NCBI GenBank assembly: GCA_019695395.1
Contig: JAIBAD010000019.1
Location: 1-36,124 of the forward strand
Reading direction: 5' to 3'
DNA from: Alphaproteobacteria bacterium
GTDB lineage: Bacteria > Pseudomonadota > Alphaproteobacteria > JAEUKQ01 > JAIBAD01
DNA length: 36,124 bases
A program made the position numbers and the translations under genes. Positions 18,925 to 26,900 of the stretch are shown piece after piece. The notes below the pieces were generated by a model. The model saw only the letters and a program-made list of their open reading frames with translations. It ran no database searches and was not told the DNA's origin. The first letter of the stretch is position 1. Each line of letters opens with the position of its first letter.

Positions 18925-18977
18925 AAAACCTCCTTAAAAGATTACACATTTAAATTTAAAAAATTACTATTAAATTT

Positions 18978-20579
18978 TCATTTAGTTTCACGTGACTTTA
19001 AAAATAATATAATCCACAAATTAATAACAAGTATAAAAGCAAAAATCCAATTACCAAATCGTGCATACAAAGTTAATTCAGGTAAAGGTTTTAATAAAGG
19101 GACATCTAAAACACCTCTTTTTAATAAACCCATACTATGAATAATACGTCCATAAGGATCAATAACCGCAGAAACCCCAGTATTTGCAACTCTAACCAAA
19201 GATAAACCTTCTTCTATAGATCTATATCTTGCACTTGTTAAATGCTGGTAGGGTCCAACACTTTGACCAAACCATGCATCATTTGTAACATTAAGTAACC
19301 AAGAAGGTCTTTTATTTTTATCAATAATTTCGCCAGGAAAAATAACTTCATAACAAACAAGCATACCTACAGGGGGTAACCCTGATAAATAAAGAGTCTG
19401 TGGACCAAGACCGGAAGAAAAATCAAGACTACCTGGCATTAAATTGTTAATAAAAGGTATCCATGAACGCATGGGAGCATATTCACCATAAGGAACAAGA
19501 TAAGTTTTATCATAAAAAGCAATAATATTACCTGCACTGCCTAAAGCATAAATACTATTCCACATCTTATGAATTGGGCCTACAAGAGGCTCAGCACGTA
19601 AAGCGCCTAAAATTAAAGCCCCTCCCGTAGGTACTACAGTTCCCAGATTTCGCCGTAAATCTGGCAATCTGTCTAAAAAAGAATCTATTGCTGCTTCTGG
19701 CCATATAATATGTGTTGGAGGATTATTTGAATTTTGATTTTGTAAACTAAGCTCCATATAATCTTTACTAAGAACATTAACGTCAGCTTTAAATTTTTGT
19801 TCTTGTGCAGTATTGGGTTGAACCAATCTTAATTGAACATTAGGAAAAACATCATTATAGGTATATTTAAGTCTCTCTATACCATAAATCCAAAATGATA
19901 CAAAAACAATTAGACCCATACCTAAAATAACCCACGGGGAATACCATCGAGATGAAAATATTTTGATATGAGATCCAGCTCTTAATCGATCTGGTATATA
20001 AGCAATTAATCCAATTAATAAAACAGTTATAAAACTTAATCCAAAGCTTCCTATCCATGATGAAAGCTGCATTATAGGTAAAGAATTACCCCAAATATAA
20101 GCTGTCAAATTCCAAGGATATCCTGTAATCAAATGACCTCGTACCCACTCATGAGCAGCCCAGATTTCTGCTAATAAAAAAATCCTAGTTAAACCCAAGG
20201 ACCAAAAATTATAAAAAAATGCTAATAACAGAGCAAAAATCAATGCCAACCAGCCAGCCAAGCAAAAAACAGCAATAGGTGCCAACCATCCCATATCAAT
20301 TCCTTGAACCATAAAGGAATTAGCAACCCAATAATTACCAACAAGAGCATGACCAAAAGCAAACCACCATCCTATAGAAAAAAAATTCCACCTTGTTTTT
20401 TGCCCATCTAAAAGCCAAATTAAACATGGCCAAGAAAAAATAAATAAAACAATATAATGAAAAGGTGCAAAAGAAAAAGAAGCTATACCACCTGCAATAC
20501 ACGCCATTAATCTTTGCAAAAAATAATTTTGCTTTTGAATTAAAAGAAAAAATTTATGGATTGCCAATTCTACCCACAT
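18978..20579 (-). CDS. lnt: Apolipoprotein N-acyltransferase
   Basis: Adds the third acyl chain to the N-terminal cysteine of lipoproteins in the inner membrane. The 533-residue protein has an N-terminal hydrophobic half with about six or seven membrane segments (about 25-235). A nitrilase-like periplasmic domain follows, then a last membrane segment (about 508-527). The catalytic triad is visible: Glu295 in IIWPEAAID, Lys358 in FYDKTYLVPYGEYAP and Cys409 in MLVCYEVIFPGE. ATG 20579 lies two bases after the corC stop. The corC-lnt order is widely conserved. Confidence 0.96.
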   Translation of the reverse strand: MWVELAIHKFFLLIQKQNYFLQRLMACIAGGIASFSFAPFHYIVLFIFSWPCLIWLLDGQKTRWNFFSIGWWFAFGHALVGNYWVANSFMVQGIDMGWLAPIAVFCLAGWLALIFALLLAFFYNFWSLGLTRIFLLAEIWAAHEWVRGHLITGYPWNLTAYIWGNSLPIMQLSSWIGSFGLSFITVLLIGLIAYIPDRLRAGSHIKIFSSRWYSPWVILGMGLIVFVSFWIYGIERLKYTYNDVFPNVQLRLVQPNTAQEQKFKADVNVLSKDYMELSLQNQNSNNPPTHIIWPEAAIDSFLDRLPDLRRNLGTVVPTGGALILGALRAEPLVGPIHKMWNSIYALGSAGNIIAFYDKTYLVPYGEYAPMRSWIPFINNLMPGSLDFSSGLGPQTLYLSGLPPVGMLVCYEVIFPGEIIDKNKRPSWLLNVTNDAWFGQSVGPYQHLTSARYRSIEEGLSLVRVANTGVSAVIDPYGRIIHSMGLLKRGVLDVPLLKPLPELTLYARFGNWIFAFILVINLWIILFLKSRETK

Positions 20580-20581
20580 AC

Positions 20582-21532
20582 TTAGCTACTCTTTTCCCCT
20601 ATAGTTACCTTTTCTTCACTTTTTCTTGATACATTACTTATACGTAATCTTTTGATCCGTCTGGGATCTGCTTCAATAATTTCGAACGCTATACCTGAAG
20701 AATGGGTGATAAGCTCTCCTCTGGTTGGAATTCTACCAATCAAAGAAAAAACTAGCCCCCCTAATGTATCAATATCTTGCTGACGTTCTTCTTCGGTTAA
20801 TATTGATCCAGCATAATTTTCAAAATCTTCTACCAATACACGCGCATCCGCTATAATAGTTCCATCATGTTTTTCAATAAATTTTGGACCTTGGGGTATA
20901 TCATGCTCATCCTCTATTTCACCTACAATTTCTTCAACCACATCTTCAATAGTTATCAACCCATCAATCCCACCAAATTCATCAACAACTAAAGCCATAT
21001 GAATACGACTAAGACGCATTTCCAACAATAGATCTAAGACAGGCATTGATGGTGCAATAAATAATACATCACGTTTAATGGTTTCCAAATTAATTTTGGT
21101 ATCGCTTGAAAAATAGGGGAGAATATCCCTGATATGCACAACACCAATAATATCATCTAAATTTTCTTTATAAATTGGGATACGAGAGTGACCTTCTTGG
21201 CTAAAAAATTTAACGAGATCCTCAAATTCTATATCTACAGGTATTCCAACAATATCCGCTCTAGGGATCATAATATCATAGGCTGTCAACTTTCTAAGCT
21301 TCAATATGTTTCGAAGCATACTATTTTCATCACCCCCGAATGCCGATGCATCTGGGTCTACATGATTTTCTTCAATTAATTCTTCAATTGCGTGACGAAT
21401 AGTTTCTGATTCTTTTGGTCCATTGTGAAAATTGGTAAAAATATTTTTTACAAACTTCCATAAACGTGGAGGTTTATGATCATCAGGAGAATGATTTGTT
21501 TTAATGGAATCGGATGATAAAGGTGTTGTCAT
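20582..21532 (-). CDS. corC: CBS-domain CorC/TlyC-type protein
   Basis: A 316-residue cytoplasmic protein with two CBS domains (about 84-140 and 150-205) and the C-terminal CorC/HlyC-associated domain (about 215-300). DEFGGIDGLITIEDVVEEIVGEIEDE (184-209) is the hallmark segment. The DUF21 membrane domain found in larger relatives is absent, as in E. coli CorC (YbeX). That protein has been linked to magnesium/cobalt efflux and to ribosome function. 'Hemolysin' labels for this family are historical. It lies between ybeY and lnt, the usual phoH-ybeY-corC-lnt order. Confidence 0.92.
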   Translation of the reverse strand: MTTPLSSDSIKTNHSPDDHKPPRLWKFVKNIFTNFHNGPKESETIRHAIEELIEENHVDPDASAFGGDENSMLRNILKLRKLTAYDIMIPRADIVGIPVDIEFEDLVKFFSQEGHSRIPIYKENLDDIIGVVHIRDILPYFSSDTKINLETIKRDVLFIAPSMPVLDLLLEMRLSRIHMALVVDEFGGIDGLITIEDVVEEIVGEIEDEHDIPQGPKFIEKHDGTIIADARVLVEDFENYAGSILTEEERQQDIDTLGGLVFSLIGRIPTRGELITHSSGIAFEIIEADPRRIKRLRISNVSRKSEEKVTIGEKSS

Positions 21533-21556
21533 TTGAATTACAAAAATAAAATAATA

Positions 21557-22033
21557 TCAATAAGGATTAGGAATATTCATTTGCTTTAATATTTTTATTT
21601 CCAATTTTTCCATAATTTTTGCATCTTTATCGTTCATATGATCGTACCCACATATATGCAAAATACCATGAACAAGTAAATGAGAAAAATGATGCTCAAA
21701 AGATTTGTTTTGTGCACGCGCTTCTCTCATCGTTGTTTCATACGCTAAGATAACCTCACCCAATTCTTTTTTTTCCATTACAAGATCCATACCATCTTGC
21801 ATAGCTTCAAATGCTAGCACATTCGTAGGTTTATTAATACCACGAAATTGATAATTAAGTTGATGTATTTTTTTATCATTGACAAAGACAATCCCAATCA
21901 TCCCTGTTTTTTTATGTCCATAAATTTTTTCTAATGTCATTGCTGCAATATGTCTAGTTGTAGTTATAAGATTTGGGATAGATTTAGCCCATTTTTTTTC
22001 AAACTGGATAATCTGAATTGAAAAATTTGGCAT
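21557..22033 (-). CDS. ybeY: Endoribonuclease YbeY (rRNA maturation factor)
   Basis: A single-strand endoribonuclease needed for 16S rRNA 3'-end processing and 70S quality control. From ATG 22033 it is 158 residues. The metal site is HGILHICGYDH with His122, His126 and His132, and LGEVILAYE is a second conserved block. The frame stays open upstream into phoH to 22135. I reject that start because the extra 34 residues overlap phoH and match nothing in the family. The chosen ATG is 7 bases after the phoH stop. Confidence 0.93.
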   Translation of the reverse strand: MPNFSIQIIQFEKKWAKSIPNLITTTRHIAAMTLEKIYGHKKTGMIGIVFVNDKKIHQLNYQFRGINKPTNVLAFEAMQDGMDLVMEKKELGEVILAYETTMREARAQNKSFEHHFSHLLVHGILHICGYDHMNDKDAKIMEKLEIKILKQMNIPNPY

Positions 22034-22040
22034 ATATAGA

Positions 22041-23063
22041 TTATAATTTTTGATCTTTTTCTTTATACGCCAATACCATTTTGCTGACAAGCGGATGACG
22101 GACAACATCTTGTTCATCAAAACGTACAATGCCAATATCAGGAATATGCTCCAAAATACTCATGGCATGGCGAAGACCAGAAGGAATATCTTTAGGTAAA
22201 TCAATTTGGGTAAGATCTCCTGTTACAACCATTCTGGATCGCTCCCCTAATCTTGTTAAGAACATCTTCATTTGCACAGGCGTGGTGTTTTGAGCTTCAT
22301 CCAAAATAATAAAAGAATTGGTAAGTGTTCGCCCCCGCATAAAAGCAAGCGGTGCAATTTCTATATCACCTGCATTAATTCTTCGGATAACTTGTTCGGC
22401 TGGTAACATATCATAAAGCGCATCATATAAAGGACGCAAATAAGGGTCAACTTTTTCGCGCAGATCGCCTGGTAAAAACCCTAATCTTTCTCCTGCTTCT
22501 ACAGCAGGCCTTGAGAGAATAATACGATCAACATTACCTTTGCTTAACATCATTACAGCAATAGCTACAGCTAAATATGTTTTACCTGTACCTGCTGGCC
22601 CTATAGCAAAAACTAAATCTTTTTCATATAAGGTTTTTAAATAATTTTTTTGATTATGCGTTCTTGGAATAATAGATTTTTTTTGTGTTTTAACAATAGT
22701 ATTATCATTTAAAAAATTTTCTTCTTCTTTCAAATGACTCTTATTTTTATTAGAGTCATTCGTTGAATCACCTCTAGAAGATTGATCTTTATTTTTCCCT
22801 GATAAATTGATTGCCGCATCAATTTCACTATCGTTAATTTCAAATCCTAATTTTATACGTTGATATAAAATCATAAGAACATTATAAGCAACATGCGCTT
22901 GTTCCGGAGAACCACTAATTGCTAAACGATTACCCCGAACCGTTAAAGATATATCCAGCTTTTTCTCTATAAAAAGCAAATTTTCATCATGTTGCCCAAA
23001 AAGCAAAGGTAAGTGGCGATTATCATCAAAAGTAATATATAAAGGACGAGAAGATCTAGCCAT
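22041..23063 (-). CDS. phoH: PhoH-like ATPase
   Basis: A 340-residue P-loop protein of the PhoH family, with Walker A GPAGTGKT (155-162), Walker B FIILDEAQNT (251-260) and the conserved RPAVEAGERLGFLPGD and TGDLTQIDLP blocks. The N-terminal 75 residues resemble the small nucleic-acid-binding domain of PhoH proteins encoded next to ybeY. A polar, low-complexity linker (about 88-128) separates the two parts. It is thought to work with YbeY in RNA processing, but its biochemical role is not settled. It sits between miaB and ybeY, the conserved order. Confidence 0.94.
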   Translation of the reverse strand: MARSSRPLYITFDDNRHLPLLFGQHDENLLFIEKKLDISLTVRGNRLAISGSPEQAHVAYNVLMILYQRIKLGFEINDSEIDAAINLSGKNKDQSSRGDSTNDSNKNKSHLKEEENFLNDNTIVKTQKKSIIPRTHNQKNYLKTLYEKDLVFAIGPAGTGKTYLAVAIAVMMLSKGNVDRIILSRPAVEAGERLGFLPGDLREKVDPYLRPLYDALYDMLPAEQVIRRINAGDIEIAPLAFMRGRTLTNSFIILDEAQNTTPVQMKMFLTRLGERSRMVVTGDLTQIDLPKDIPSGLRHAMSILEHIPDIGIVRFDEQDVVRHPLVSKMVLAYKEKDQKL

Positions 23064-23113
23064 AAATCATAAACATATAAAATAAATCATTAAAAACTTA
23101 CCTTTCAACCGCA

Positions 23114-24502
23114 TTACATATCACCCATTAACTGCCCTTTAAAACTATTACTATGACTTTCAGCAATCCATATTTCTTTAAGATGACCAATAAGATTTTC
23201 TTTGCTTTCTACATGTACTGATTGCATATAAGGTGTTTTTCCTACATATTGGTTTTTGTATTTACCTTGTTTTTCAAAAAGGACAGGTAACTTTTGATGA
23301 ACAAATTTCTGATTATAATTTTTTTGTTGTTGTTTAAGAAGAGCTTGTAATTCTTCAAGTCTTTCTGTTTTGACATGTTCTTCTACTTGATCATCCATTA
23401 ATGATCCTGGTGTTCCAGGCCTAATACTATATTTAAAAGAGTAAGCCTGGGCAAATTCTATATTTTGAATTAATTCTATAGTCTGTTTAAAGTCCCTATC
23501 TGTTTCCCCTGGAAATCCTACAATAAAATCCGACGATAAAGCTAAATCTGATCTAACCTTTCTCAATTCATTAATAATTTTATAATAATCATCAACACTA
23601 TATTGTCTATTCATTCTTTGTAAAACGGCATTAGACCCAGATTGAACTGGCAAATGTAAAAAAGGCATCAATTTTTCAATAGATTGATGTACATTTATAA
23701 GATCTTGTGTCATATCCAAAGGATGGGATGTTGTATATCTCAATCTTTTTATGTTTTCTATTTTATCAAGATATTTTAAAAGACCTGCCAAATTACATTC
23801 CGTTTGTGTCCCTATATTATTTAAATTTTCATTAATTTTATTTGAACTTAAAGCTTCGCCATGATACGCATTAACATTTTGGCCTAATAAAACAATTTCA
23901 CGCGCTCCATGATCAACTAAACGTTGCGCCTCTGCCAAAATATCTGAAACAGATCTTGAATATTCCACTCCTCTAGTATAAGGAACCACACAAAAACTAC
24001 AAAATTTATCGCATCCTTCTTGAACAGATAAAAAAGCAGAAACCCCTTGAATTAACGATTTTTCAGGTAAAAAATCAAATTTTGATTCAACAGGAAACTC
24101 TATATCCAAATTTTTCTTCTTGGTTGATAATACATCTTTAACCATAGCCCCTAATCGATGATATGTTTGTGGGCCAACAACAATATCCACAAAAGGTGCA
24201 CGTCTTTGAATTTCTTCACCTTCAGCTTGTGCCACACATCCTGTTACCGCAATCACCATATCTTGGCCTATGGCTTGTTTTCTTTTTTTAAAAAGAGATA
24301 AACGTCCAAGTTCAGAAAAAGTTTTTTCTGATGCTTTTTCACGTATATGACAGGTATTAATTACAACCATATCAGCGACTTCTGGTCTTTCTGTTGGCGT
24401 ATAACCAAGTGGGGCCAAAATATCAATCATTTTATTAGAATCATAGACATTCATTTGACATCCATAGGTTTTGATAAACACTTTTTTATCAGGTAAAGTC
24501 AT
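23114..24502 (-). CDS. miaB: tRNA-2-methylthio-N6-dimethylallyladenosine synthase
   Basis: A radical-SAM methylthiotransferase that modifies isopentenyladenosine-37 of tRNAs reading UNN codons. Of 462 residues, the N-terminal MTTase domain holds the auxiliary iron-sulfur cluster cysteines Cys15, Cys51 and Cys89. The radical-SAM cluster is GCDKFCSFCVVPYTRG (Cys164, Cys168, Cys171). A C-terminal TRAM domain (about 388-455) binds tRNA. All six cluster cysteines are present. It lies 50 bp upstream of phoH and 30 bp after the plsC-like gene. Confidence 0.96.
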   Translation of the reverse strand: MTLPDKKVFIKTYGCQMNVYDSNKMIDILAPLGYTPTERPEVADMVVINTCHIREKASEKTFSELGRLSLFKKRKQAIGQDMVIAVTGCVAQAEGEEIQRRAPFVDIVVGPQTYHRLGAMVKDVLSTKKKNLDIEFPVESKFDFLPEKSLIQGVSAFLSVQEGCDKFCSFCVVPYTRGVEYSRSVSDILAEAQRLVDHGAREIVLLGQNVNAYHGEALSSNKINENLNNIGTQTECNLAGLLKYLDKIENIKRLRYTTSHPLDMTQDLINVHQSIEKLMPFLHLPVQSGSNAVLQRMNRQYSVDDYYKIINELRKVRSDLALSSDFIVGFPGETDRDFKQTIELIQNIEFAQAYSFKYSIRPGTPGSLMDDQVEEHVKTERLEELQALLKQQQKNYNQKFVHQKLPVLFEKQGKYKNQYVGKTPYMQSVHVESKENLIGHLKEIWIAESHSNSFKGQLMGDM

Positions 24503-24532
24503 AAATTAAATTCCTGTTGTTAATTCTCATAA

Positions 24533-25447
24533 TTAATCCTTGTCATATGATAGATCAGGTGTTTTTTTCAAAAAATCAGAATGTCCACTTAAATCATCTG
24601 AAAGACTGGTGGCAATAATTTCATGGCAATATTCTGACGTTAATTTTCTGGAACCAAATTCATGCAATGTAATAGATTTATGAAACCTAACCACAGCTGT
24701 AATTTTACCTAATCCAACTAAATTCCACAAATGGCCTTCAATATCCATACCGCCATACCAAGCTACCATAGGACGTAACGCATACCCTAAAGGGAATCCA
24801 TTAAGTTTGGTATAAGCAATAGAAATTGGTTGAATAGTAATTTCACGACTTTGGTAATCCCCTCTTCCACCAACACGTTGCTCTGCAACACTAAAAAGTG
24901 CGCTGCGGAAAGGTAATACTTTATTGCCGTCATTACTCGTTCCTTCAGGAAATAATACAATATTATCTCCTGCATCTAGGCGCTTTAAAATATCGTTACG
25001 ATGGCCTTTTGTATCTTCTCTTTTACGGTTAATAAAAACAGTACGTTGTAATTTGGCAAGAAGCCCAAAAAGAAACCAACCTTTAACTTCGGCTTTTGAT
25101 ACAAAAGAAACAGGGACAAAAGTCGATAAAATCATAATATCTAAATAAGATGTATGGTTAGAAACAAATAAGGTTGGTCTTTCTTGTGAAGGTATTCCTA
25201 CTTTTTCAATTTTAATGCCCAAAATATGGCAACATAATCGATGGTACGCTACAGGAAAGGTTTCTAATTTATTGCTTCCAATCAGCAAAAAAAACATTTG
25301 AATAGGAATACATAAAAAAGTTATAACACCATAACTTAAAAGTCTACAAAATGAACGCAGAGGAGAACTTAAAGAAAGGTCAGATAAAAAATACTTTTTT
25401 TTCTTTAAATTTTTTTTTTGGATTTTAACCACGCTACTATTATTCAT
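24533..25447 (-). CDS. Lysophospholipid/lyso-ornithine lipid acyltransferase (PlsC/OlsA family)
   Basis: An O-acyltransferase that adds a second acyl chain to a lysolipid at the membrane. The 304-residue protein has a hydrophobic N-terminal segment (about 38-58), the catalytic HX4D motif in SNHTSYLD (His98, Asp103) and the substrate motif FPEGTSNDG. It starts only two bases after the OlsB-like gene. This is the arrangement of ornithine lipid operons in rhizobia, where the partner is OlsA. OlsA therefore fits well, but PlsC (phosphatidic acid synthesis) cannot be excluded, and no other plsC is visible here. The first 20 residues are strongly basic. Confidence 0.82.
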   Translation of the reverse strand: MNNSSVVKIQKKNLKKKKYFLSDLSLSSPLRSFCRLLSYGVITFLCIPIQMFFLLIGSNKLETFPVAYHRLCCHILGIKIEKVGIPSQERPTLFVSNHTSYLDIMILSTFVPVSFVSKAEVKGWFLFGLLAKLQRTVFINRKREDTKGHRNDILKRLDAGDNIVLFPEGTSNDGNKVLPFRSALFSVAEQRVGGRGDYQSREITIQPISIAYTKLNGFPLGYALRPMVAWYGGMDIEGHLWNLVGLGKITAVVRFHKSITLHEFGSRKLTSEYCHEIIATSLSDDLSGHSDFLKKTPDLSYDKD

Positions 25448-25449
25448 TA

Positions 25450-26265
25450 TTAATCTTCGCGGCTATTATTATAATGTTTAATATAGCGTTGTGTGACCAA
25501 ATCTGTTTTCACAATAATACACACATCAATTGTATTAAATTGCCAATCAATAACTGCCCCATCCCCAACGAACCCTCCCAAACGCAAATATCCTTTAATT
25601 AAAGGGGGCAGTTTAAAAAGAGCTTCGCGTACATTGATCTGATCTTTTTCTATTATATTCATAGAAACATATCGTTCTATCAAAGCTTTAGGACAAAGAT
25701 CAGAAGGAGCTAAATGATAATGATAAAGGTAAGAAAGAGATAAAGCCCATTCTTTATAATCTGTTCCTGGAAAACTTGCACATCCAAACATCAATTTAAT
25801 ATCATAAAAACGTACATAATCAGCAATTCCGCGCCACAAAAGTTGCATAATGGATTTTGAACGGTAATTTATATCCACACAGGAACGCCCCAATTCCATA
25901 ATATCACCAGACATGGTAAGGATAGGACCTAAATTATATTCATCAATTGAATAAAAGCGTCCACATTTTGCAGCATCTTCCCGCCGCATTAAACGATACG
26001 TAGCGATAATTCCACTAGCTTCATTTTGTCTTTTTTTATGATCAATAACAACCAAATGATCACAAAAATTATCAAATTGATCAAAATCACGTCCCGTTTT
26101 TTTCATATCTTCTGTAGGTTGGGCTGCCATTTCTTGATAAAATATTTTATAACGTAAAGCTTGAGCAGCTTCAATTTCGCGTGCATCTTTTGCAAGGCGG
26201 AGCTCTATATCTCCTAATCTTATTGCAACAGGTTGGGGATGTTGATGTCGATGGGCTGGTATCAT
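25450..26265 (-). CDS. OlsB-like GNAT acyltransferase (probable ornithine N-acyltransferase)
   Basis: A 271-residue member of the GNAT-related family that includes OlsB, which transfers a 3-hydroxyacyl chain from ACP to ornithine to make lyso-ornithine lipid. Visible family features are LRYKIFYQEMAA (42-53), FDQFDNFCDHLVV, IMELGRSCVDINYRS (141-155), LWRGIADY and FGCASFPGTD. Database labels such as 'hemolysin-like' come from the same family and are misleading. Pairing with the adjacent O-acyltransferase gene supports a two-step ornithine lipid pathway, which is an inference from family and context. It lies 29 bp after fur in the same direction. Confidence 0.75.
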   Translation of the reverse strand: MIPAHRHQHPQPVAIRLGDIELRLAKDAREIEAAQALRYKIFYQEMAAQPTEDMKKTGRDFDQFDNFCDHLVVIDHKKRQNEASGIIATYRLMRREDAAKCGRFYSIDEYNLGPILTMSGDIMELGRSCVDINYRSKSIMQLLWRGIADYVRFYDIKLMFGCASFPGTDYKEWALSLSYLYHYHLAPSDLCPKALIERYVSMNIIEKDQINVREALFKLPPLIKGYLRLGGFVGDGAVIDWQFNTIDVCIIVKTDLVTQRYIKHYNNSRED

Positions 26266-26294
26266 TTATAGCTCTATTATATATTATAAAGTTA

Positions 26295-26711
26295 TTATTT
26301 TTTATTATAGTTAACTGGTAAAGCATAAAGTTCTAATCGGTGGTCAACCAATTCATATCCCATTTTTCTTGCTATTTTTTCTTTTAATTTTTCTAAATCT
26401 TCATCATAAAATTCCATAACTCCACCTGTCGAAAGATCAATTAAATGATCATGGTGTTGCGCAGACCTTTTTTCATATCGAGATCGTCCATCTCGAAAAT
26501 CATGCTTTTCCAAAATATTATATTCTTCAAATAATTTTAAAGTACGATAAATAGTTGCCATACTTATTCTTTTATCAATTTGGCTAACCCGGTGAAATAA
26601 TGTTCCAACATCCGGATGATCTTCAGATTCAGAAAGAACATGAGCGATAATTTTACGAGGTTTGGTCATGGTCAAAGATTTTTCTAAAGCCAAATGTTCA
26701 ATTTGTGACAT
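26295..26711 (-). CDS. fur: Fur/Mur-family metal-responsive repressor
   Basis: A 138-residue metalloregulator: a winged helix (about 10-75, with ISMATIYRTLKLFEEYNIL) followed by the dimerisation and metal domain with HHDHLI (86-91). The CxxC pairs of E. coli Fur are absent; the segment reads DLSTGGV, as in many alphaproteobacterial Fur/Mur proteins. Iron versus manganese sensing is therefore open. I start at ATG 26711 (MSQIEHLALEKS), which fits the family length. The frame extends upstream to a TTG at 26780, but that would overlap the proposed promoter. It heads the long fur-trmB unit and may regulate itself through the palindrome at 26786-26804. Confidence 0.88.
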   Translation of the reverse strand: MSQIEHLALEKSLTMTKPRKIIAHVLSESEDHPDVGTLFHRVSQIDKRISMATIYRTLKLFEEYNILEKHDFRDGRSRYEKRSAQHHDHLIDLSTGGVMEFYDEDLEKLKEKIARKMGYELVDHRLELYALPVNYNKK

Positions 26712-26772
26712 GGCTTTATTATTCTTTGTTTCATTCCTTATATGTATTTTTTTTTGGGTCATCTTTAATGTT

Positions 26773-26802
26773 ATTATCAACGATATCTTGAAGACTCTTC
26801 AA
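26773..26802 (-). promoter_or_regulatory. Candidate fur promoter
   Basis: Minus strand: TTGAAG (26802-26797) as -35, 18 bases, then GATAAT (26778-26773) as -10. Transcription would start near 26766 and give a leader of about 55 bases to the chosen fur ATG. The -35 lies wholly inside the 19-bp palindrome, as expected for a repressed promoter. The match is moderate. Confidence 0.4.
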
Positions 26803-26804
26803 GA
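26786..26804. promoter_or_regulatory. Perfect 9-1-9 palindrome upstream of fur (candidate operator)
   Basis: TCTTGAAGA-C-TCTTCAAGA is a perfect 19-bp inverted repeat. The 9-1-9 layout is the same as the classical Fur box, although the bases differ. It overlaps the -35 of the proposed fur promoter. No T run follows it in the direction of the fur transcript, so it is not a terminator for mscS. Confidence 0.55.
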
Positions 26805-26900
26805 GTAATTTTTTCCAAAAATAGAACAAAATGGTTTATAGTAAAATCAAATAATTAAAATATACTATTTATGTTCTTTTGTATTCTAAAGATTTGGGGT

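Noticed and set aside
18925-18977. SAM riboswitch before metK
   Set aside because: Only 53 AT-rich bases separate lnt and metK, with no hairpin set or conserved core.
20582-21532. Hemolysin (toxin) call for the CBS-domain protein
   Set aside because: The CorC/TlyC family label is historical. The domain content and the ybeY-lnt context indicate a housekeeping CorC-like protein.
22034-22135. Longer ybeY start at 22135
   Set aside because: It would add 34 residues overlapping phoH that do not resemble YbeY. ATG 22033 gives the normal length.
26712-26780. Longer fur start (TTG 26780 or ATG 26762)
   Set aside because: Both would begin at or before the likely transcription start and add a polar N-terminus unlike the family. 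ATG 26711 fits better.
26786-26804. Terminator for mscS
   Set aside because: The only T run lies on the plus-strand side. In the minus-strand direction the hairpin is not followed by Ts, so an operator is the better reading.
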